Shown here one piece after another: positions 57,897 to 64,000 of a stretch of 64,000 nucleotides of DNA. The translations under genes and the position numbers were made by a program. The stretch lies in contig JAOWCC010000064.1 in assembly GCA_030867875.1 (NCBI GenBank), positions 35,238,802-35,302,801 of the forward strand. Reading direction: 5' to 3'. The stretch is from Actinernus sp. WN-2022. Lineage: Eukaryota > Cnidaria > Anthozoa > Actiniaria > Actinernidae. Every line of letters starts with the position of its first letter. Positions within the stretch are counted from its first letter, which is position 1. The notes beneath the pieces were generated by a model that worked only from the letters and a program-made list of their open reading frames with translations, did no database searches and was not told the DNA's origin.

Positions 57897-59350
57897 GTAT
57901 ACAGCTAATTCAAAAAGGTTGTCCCGGACAAGTGACATGCCAGACCGAAATGGATTGTGGTTATAACTGCATGTCTAGCTGTGCGAAATGAATAAACTAC
58001 GGTGTTATTCGAAAATCGATCCGCAGGATAACACTAATATTCGTCTTAAAGTATTTGACCCAAAAACAAACGAACCAGGCACAAGACTTTCAGCTACAAC
58101 CACACTTCATTTCAGTCTGGGAATGTCTGTCATACAGCTACAGTTTTTCCGTATTCAGACTTTCCCACTCACACGAAATAGAGGAACATCTCCCCAAAGA
58201 CGTAATTTCCGAATACAAGAATTCCGTTTTGCCATCATTGATGCATGGATATATTCATGATGCATTTATGTATTTTGGGATTTTTCCCGCGTGAAATGTG
58301 CATTGTGCTCCAACGGGGTAAAAACACTTATGGAACTCGAAATGAAAATTAGTTCAGCCGGGTTATGCGGCCATGTCATGATCTTTTTTATTATGATCGT
58401 TCACTGAAAAATTAGAATCTGAAAGCACATCTGGTGGAACGGAGTCGAGAAACTCACTATAATAATGCTCCGAACTCATCGGACACCACGTGTCAGCTCT
58501 CCCCCAAATCGTATCGCCGGCACTGTGCATGAAGCGAATGATAAAAGGGTACTGCGATACAGAGTGTTTTTTTCTTCTAACACATCGGTACTTATTCCAG
58601 CTTCAAGTATATTCACTTGAGTTTGCACAGAGAAATACTGATTTTATGGTAAATGACCACGAATTCAGTCAGTAACTCAAGCAGGCAAAAATGAACTATT
58701 TGGTCTCCGAAGTTACCATGCACTTTTACCGGCCGGAAGACCGCTAACGTTTGGGGCGGACATGAAAGCTGTCCTTTGCTAATAGGTAAGGGAAGACGTT
58801 AGTGCAACTTAACATTATAAACCTTTTTCTAACTCCCCCGAAAAGGTTGTCACGGACAAGCGCCGACATTACCAGACCGACATTGAGTGTATTATAACTG
58901 CAGTTGTGCGAAATCAGTGGATAAACTACGTACGGTGTAATTCGAAAAACCGTTTCACAGTAGACCATTACAAAAAGTAATACTTATAAATATTCGTCTT
59001 AAGTTTTGACCCCAAAAACAAACGAATTCAGCAATTTTTCATCTACAACAACAATCCATTTCTTTTTAATGTCTTTATTTCTCAACCGGTAAAATACATA
59101 CCGAGTCTTACAGTTTAAATCATTATATTAAATATTATAATACAACAATGTAATGTAATATATCATAATATAAGTTATAGTAAGTGTAATAACTGTCTAA
59201 TTAAAGGGCCAAGTTATAAGTTATATCTGAAGATTAATCTATTTACAAACGTGTTCTTGAAGCGAGAGGTGTTTATTTTAGGCCACTGATTTCGGTCTGG
59301 GAATGCCGTTTTCCGTTTTCCGCGACAACCTTTTTGAACTAGGTGTATAC
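57897..59350. mobile_element. 1.45-kb TIR element with repeated inner block
   Basis: Termini GTATACAGCTAATTCAAAAA and TTTTTGAACTAGGTGTATAC are inverted. A ~200-bp block after the left end (GGTTGTCCCGGACAAG ... CCAAAAACAAACGAA) recurs directly at about 58850-59030 (GGTTGTCACGGACAAG ... CCAAAAACAAACGAA). Its internal frames have no recognised transposase domain. Confidence 0.6.
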
Positions 59351-59644
59351 AGAAATAAAGCCTCTAATTGTGGATTTGCCTTCTTTGAAAGATCTTTAAT
59401 TTGCCTCAAATGCAGGTGAAGTTCATGGGACGACCTGTTCATGTTTTTACTTGTTAGCCGGCAGAATTAAGTCGTCATTTTTTATAGTTATACTAAATGA
59501 AATAAATATTCTTTTTTGTTTTGTTATAGCTGGCTATGTATTTCAGCATAGCTGGTGGGGGCCTGCTTTCAACTCCACATATACTCCCCACTACATTCAT
59601 ATATTTTTATACATACTGACTCTCAAACTCACATGTTTATTTTT

Positions 59645-59760
59645 TACGAAGGGAGGAAACCGGAGAACCCGGAGATAACCCTCGTGGCAAGAGAGAGAAC
59701 AACACAACAAACAAACTCAACTCTAACTAACTCATACTACAACATTAACTACTTACTTTG
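59645..59760 (-). repeat. SINE body, inverted copy
   Basis: On the minus strand GAGTTTGTTTGTTGTGTTGT and CTCCGGGTTCTCCGGTTTCC follow the body of the 11207 SINE. Confidence 0.55.
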
Positions 59761-59949
59761 ACAGATACAATGTTAACTCCCTACAGTCGACGTGGCCTTT
59801 GTATCCCAAAAGAGACGGAGAGTCGGAATGGCGCTGCAAGTGCCAGTTAGCGCTTTGCCTCTAACCTGAGTATCAGGCCTTCCCCTCCGTGTTTTTTTCT
59901 TTCTTTTTCTCGGGGGAAAAGGTAAGCCTGATACCCAGGTTACTTTGCC

Positions 59950-60153
59950 CCTCACCTCTGTGGCCCCGATCTCCATATGCATCAGTTCAGTTTGTTAGTT
60001 TCTTGATATCTCGCCCTTGATGCTCTGAGGATTTTTCTCCGGGTTCTCCGATTTTCCTCCCTCCACAAAAACTAACACGCTAAATTCCAATTCGACATGT
60101 GGTTTATAGCCGGATCAGCCTCTATCAGTGGTTGTTTCGATCCGGTCCCGTTA
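59950..60153 (+). repeat. SINE body, 11207 family
   Basis: CCCCGATCTCCATATGCATC then GATATCTCGCCCTTGATGCT, TTTTTCTCCGGGTTCTCCG, TTTTCCTCCCTCCACAAAAA and TTTCGATCCGGTCCCGTTA keep the order seen at 11207-11458. Confidence 0.7.
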
Positions 60154-60224
60154 AAAAAAAAAATGGGCTATTCGGCTGCGCCTCATGGGCTATTGACTCG
60201 TAGCCCATTCGGACTGCGGATCTA

Positions 60225-60390
60225 ATTAATAATAATAATAATGTACAAATTTATATAGCGCTTAGATTATGTAAGATATTCAAAAGCGCTTTACATTAAG
60301 TTAAAGGAGAGTAAATATTTGAATGTACACACAAGGAGGCTAAAAAGGTAAAAGTTTAAAACGGATAAAGCATATGCTATTATCCGCTAA
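60225..60390 (-). mobile_element. LINE 3' tail
   Basis: AATAATAATAATAATGTACA followed by TTTATATAGCGCTTAGATTA and AAAGCGCTTTACATT is the inverse-oriented 3' end type also seen at 77-165. The coding part is absent. Confidence 0.55.
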
Positions 60391-60556
60391 TATAGACCCA
60401 TTCGAAAAATGGCGTCTAATTTAAAAAGATATTGTCCTGGTAACGTGAACACGAGGCTAGTCAGTCCACACAAAAGCTTTTGAACGTGTAAGCGAGGCTA
60501 GTCAGTCCTAAACAATAGTTAATTAAATTGGACGCCAATTTTCGAATGGGTCTATA
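60391..60556. mobile_element. MITE with TATAGACCCATT ends
   Basis: TATAGACCCATTCGAAAAAT with GGCGTC is mirrored by GACGCC and AATTTTCGAATGGGTCTATA. The middle has a direct repeat, CGAGGCTAGTCAGTCC, at two places. 166 bp. Confidence 0.85.
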
Positions 60557-61600
60557 GTGATTGATAATAGGATTTATACGCCAGTCGCAGCATATGTAAT
60601 ACAACCAATTAAGGCGACCAAACAGAAGTACTACCACTTGTTACACAGTTCCCGCAGCTCAACAATAACACATCCACACATCGTTCCAAGCAACGAGAAC
60701 TCTTTATTCTATAATTACACAGCTATATTTCGTAATAGTTTGACATACGACACTTCGATTACATTACTCTGTACACGGCACTTCCGGCGTGTCAGATAAC
60801 CGGAAAAAAATACCGTTAGAAATAAAATCCCTCCCACACAATAGTTTAAAAAAACAATACAAATTATTTTTACTTGAAAACCAGGCCTAAAGTACTGTTT
60901 AAAACACGAACAGCAGTGTTTTATCAAGTTTAAAAATTCGAGGGCGAAGCCCGACCGACGACCCTTCCGACTGCTTGTACTAACTCTTGTCCACTACTCT
61001 ACTAGTACGCTAGTTGAAATCACTGCCATCAAAAAAGAATAATAAGCCATCTATCGAATAATGAGATACAACAGTCAAACGGTAAAAAATACTTGCTAAT
61101 GAAGTTTGAAAAGAAACGTATGTAAATTGTCGGTTTTGCATTCGCATGAGAAGACATGTCACTCATTGTTCGTCTTTCATCAGGGTATTCCAAATCTCGT
61201 ACGCCTCTCGGGTTTCATTTGTTTTCTCAATATTTGGAACCCCTGATGAAAGACTACAATTCGTGTTTGACATAGTTCGTCAGCGTTTCCATATAATTAT
61301 GTATCAATATTGTAAATAAATTCTTCTTCCTATTAATATTAATTCCAGCCGCTTACTACTCAAGCAAACTTGTACAATAGATATTTATGTATTTCCTGTG
61401 CTCCAAATATCCTCATTTATTTTTCTTGTGATAGGGGTCAACTAGAAAGCCTATGGCTCCTTTGACCTCTATGCACATTCTTGAAATTCATAACTATTTT
61501 ATTATTACCGTATCTCTCTTTTTCTTTCTACAATTATTTTCTTGTGTAATTATCTTTATAAAAAAAATAGTGCAAAATAAAATGAACCAGTGATGAACTT
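60557..61600. other. Intergenic with a hairpin
   Basis: At 61172-61255, GTCTTTCATCAGGGTATTCC pairs with the right-hand GGAACCCCTGATGAAAGAC. A frame at 60560-60800 (PSNENSLFYNYTAIFRNSL) could be another LINE RT tail, but the match is weak. Nothing else was recognised. Confidence 0.4.
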
Positions 61601-63420
61601 GAACTTGAACCGGGTGCTCGATTTGTATACTAATTCTAAGGGTTAACCCACTGACATACAAATCCATAATGTAAATCCGTATTGAAAGAAAAAGATATTT
61701 AAAAAGTTAAAAATATTAAAAAGTTCAAAAATGACGATCAATTGCTTTCTTAAACTGAAGATAGGGCTTCAATTGGATCTTAAAAGAGTCAACGTTACTG
61801 CAGAGTCTAATAGTCAGGGGTAGAGAGTTCCATACTACAGGGCCTGCATGGGCAAACGCTCTGTCACCAAAGGTCTTGCATTTTGTTCGAGGAGCCGGCA
61901 AGAGTAGATGCCTATCATCTGATCTTAAATGATATGAGCTGACAGGCTTACTTAATAGTAGTTCCGAGAGTGTAGTTCGGCGCCATGCCGTTCAGACCCT
62001 TGTATGCAAGAGGAGCGATCTTGAAATCAATCCGATACTTAACAGGCACAAGGTGAAGCGTTATATTCCCTCGAAGAAATTAAGCGCCATACTAACGACG
62101 ATGATGTTTGGGTAATTCATTCTGGGAAAGTTTACGACGTAAGTAAGTTCTCAGAACGGCACCCGGGTGGCAAGGATATCTTACTGCAAAACTCTGGTCA
62201 AGATGTTACCGAGCTAAATTATGAGCAATGTTGATACTCACAAACACAGCAAGATCGCGTACGGTTGGTTACCGCAGAAATATATAATCGGCAAAGTAAA
62301 AGAAGAGGTATAGGTTTTACCATGTACCTAGAGAGTTGTTCGCGTTTGAAACATATTGACATGACGTTTTCATAGTTATTTTCTTGAGTTTCAATATAAC
62401 TTAAAAGTTAAATTTGATCTGATTCGAATAAATATGCATAATATAGGACATACTGTATATCACTTATCAGTTCGCGAATGGCTACCAGTGGAGGTGAATC
62501 AAGACAGGAGTGATATGGGCAAATCTCGGTATTATAAAGCATGCCACTCTTGCGAGTTACAGTAATCCAGGTGTGACATCACAAAGGCATGGACCAGCGT
62601 CTTGCAAAAAAAAATGGTTGACTCAACAGACAGGAATTTTCTTATATGTCTGATGTCACATTGTAGAGGCCTCTGAATGCTTTACTGCAAACCTTTCCCA
62701 CATGAACGTTCATAGACATGCGGTTGTCAAACCACAAGCCCAAGTTCCGTACACTTTTCATAGGCTCGATGTCAGAATCACCAACCTTGAGAGAGTTGAT
62801 GGTGACTTTAGACAGCTGCTGACGAGATACGATGATCAAAAATTCTGTTTTAGTGTCGTTGAACATCAGCCCATGAGAAACTAACCAAGCACGAACATCA
62901 TCAATACATTCCTCGATAACTTTCACTGCTTGATCTTGAGCAGCTGACGACTCCGGCCGTAATGAGAAATAGAGTTGCGTGTCATCGGCATATCCGTTAA
63001 CAGATGGGAGGTGCTTGCTTACCACCTGGAAGAGTCGAGAAGCGTACAGCAGGAAGAGAACTGGCCCAAGGCAGCTTATCTGAGGAACCCCACACTTTAG
63101 ATTGAAAGCTTTAGAGAACTCTTGGTTGACGAGTACACGCTGTTTTCTACCAGAAAGATACGACTTGATCCATTTAAGCGCATCACCGACAACACCAAAA
63201 TCCGACTGCAATATGACCACCATATCCCATGGTCGATCGTATCAAAGGCCGCGCTCAAGTCGAGGAGAACAATCATACAGATCATATTAGGGAGCACGAG
63301 CACGACTTTTAGACTCAAAATACTGATATCTGTTGCAAGAAAGTACAGATCTTCCATTTCTACAAAACAATGCTGCGGGCACGAGAACAAGCTACTAAGA
63401 CTATTTGTTTGTTCATATAT
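61600..63420 (-). mobile_element. CR1/L2-like non-LTR retrotransposon, 3' part, interrupted
   Basis: On the minus strand 63390-63097 and 63223-62642 encode RT motifs in order: LLDLSAAFDTIDHG (catalytic Asp), LKCGVPQISCLGPVLFLLYA, NGYADDTQLYFSL (YADD), FNDTKTEFLII and IEPMKSVRNLGLWFD. The first segment is in a different frame from the second, so the ORF is broken. The 3' tail continues to about 61600 but is split at 62046-62476 by foreign DNA. The tail motif around 62030/62478 corresponds to that in the copy at 75-700 (GGTAGCCAGTG ... CAGGTGTGATATG). Confidence 0.82.
62046..62307 (+). pseudogene. FA2H: Cytochrome b5-domain exon of fatty acid 2-hydroxylase type, captured and frameshifted
   Basis: The plus-strand frame from 62046 reads YSLEEIKRH, DDVWVIHSGKVYDVSKFSER, then HPGGKDILLQNSGQDVTE. 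HPGG (62160-62171) is the cytochrome b5 heme-ligand motif, and the following GQD box fits fatty acid 2-hydroxylase. One extra A in the run at 62216-62218 shifts the frame, producing TGA at 62232. In the shifted frame the text resumes as NVDTHKHSKIAYGWLPQKYI with IGKVKEE and a donor-like GAG|GTATAG at 62307. No further FA2H exon or start codon was found, and the fragment is flanked by both halves of a LINE tail. The di-iron hydroxylase domain is absent, so this is a dead fragment unless the extra A is a sequencing error. Confidence 0.7.
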
Positions 63421-63569
63421 ATTTTAAAGCGTTCGTCGATTGTAAAAAGTCGTACTCGAATCTAAAGCTCCCTCATGTACTCATTCAGCAACGCGTCATC
63501 TCTCTTAGATTGACTCATTATTATCATCAATTGTCAAAATCGCTAGAATTGATTATAATCCGTCATCAT

Positions 63570-63790
63570 TCTAAGACAAACCCTAACCCGAACTACAAAC
63601 CAAACCCTAACCATCGGACGAGTTCACGGGTAAATCGCCTACGCGGCTCCGTTTATCCGCGGCTGTTCTTTCTCTAGAAAACCTCTGGAATTAGGGTAAA
63701 GATTTATCGCCAATCAGTCAGATTTAGCCGGTAAAAAAAACGAGTGGGGGACTGGAACCGAGTCAGTAAAACTAATGCAATTACCCTATA
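63570..63790 (-). repeat. SINE body, 740/1600 family
   Basis: CCCTAACCCGAACTACAAAC and CATCGGACGAGTTCACGGGT match the family; a diverged segment follows (AACCTCTGGAATTAGGGTAA). The GGACTGGAACCGAGTCAGTA block may be a worn tRNA-like B-box. Confidence 0.55.
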
Positions 63791-63947
63791 TCATTATGAC
63801 GTCACGGCTTGTTTATTAGGGGGTCAGAATCGACTTGAAATTTTGAACTAAATCTGCTCTGCTGAGGAAATTGTCAGCTGTATCAATGTTTATCCCACAA
63901 TATTTACCGTATTTGGTGGCTGTTACCGGTATTCTACGTTCTACAAA

Positions 63948-64000
63948 ATGCATTTGATAGCGACTTCCTTTGTGTTGTTGCTGTTTTGTCCCCCTCCCAC
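63948..64000 (+). CDS. Possible first exon with signal peptide, cut by the window edge
   Basis: ATG at 63948 opens MHLIATSFVLLLFCPPP and runs off the window. A short N-terminus followed by a hydrophobic core is signal-peptide-like. Seventeen residues are too few to assign a family, and chance is a fair alternative. Confidence 0.2.
   Translation, partial: MHLIATSFVLLLFCPPP

Noticed and set aside
62046..62307. Intact FA2H gene start
   Set aside because: Frame broken by one base, no initiator ATG, no further exon to the right within the window, and LINE tail on both sides.

Overview
This is a 64-kb piece of an animal (metazoan) genome, most likely an anthozoan cnidarian such as a coral or sea anemone. 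That placement is an inference: short in-phase exons split by GT-AG introns, an A+T-rich background, many small inverted-repeat transposons, tRNA-derived SINEs and CR1/L2-like retroelement tails, and animal-type genes of the ANKRD42, BCL3/IkB and SELENOS families. No prokaryotic operons, CRISPR arrays, rRNA genes or intact tRNA genes were seen.

Four protein genes could be reconstructed exon by exon, with every junction keeping the reading frame. (1) 1349-11919, plus strand: the last eight exons of an ANKRD42 orthologue (end of the ankyrin domain, a coiled coil and a basic tail). Its 5' part lies left of the window. (2) 19439-30193, minus strand: a complete five-exon BCL3/IkB-family gene of 415 residues (copy A). 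(3) 34383-46681, plus strand: a complete seven-exon selenoprotein S gene (SELENOS) of 215 residues, ending in Gly-Sec-Gly with the Sec codon TGA at 46673-46675. A SECIS-like fold lies at about 47902-47980 and a polyadenylation signal at 48027. (4) 50996-56207, minus strand: a second five-exon BCL3/IkB-family gene of 458 residues (copy B). Copies A and B share three intron positions and phases, so they are paralogues. SELENOS lies between them on the opposite strand.

The remaining sequence is mostly introns and intergenic DNA filled with mobile DNA. The ANKRD42 introns hold a 1.6-kb polypurine minisatellite with a 546-bp higher-order period, 62-bp and 75-bp tandem arrays, and a TIR element nested inside another. 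The 13-19 kb interval is a run of foldback elements. Copy A introns contain two copies of a 350-360 bp element with CACACCGCGG ends and a cluster of four TGACGTCA sites. SELENOS introns hold a 21-bp palindromic tandem array, TTAA-flanked MITEs, SINEs and broken retroelement reverse transcriptases. Copy B introns hold a MITE nested in a MITE. The right end carries a CR1/L2-like reverse transcriptase on the minus strand whose 3' tail is split by about 430 bp of captured genomic DNA containing a frameshifted cytochrome b5 exon of fatty acid 2-hydroxylase type. The last 50 bases may open another gene with a signal peptide.

Functionally, BCL3/IkB proteins modulate NF-kB, and SELENOS is an ER-membrane protein of ER-associated degradation linked to stress and inflammation in vertebrates. 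The linkage is suggestive, but nothing in the sequence shows co-regulation.
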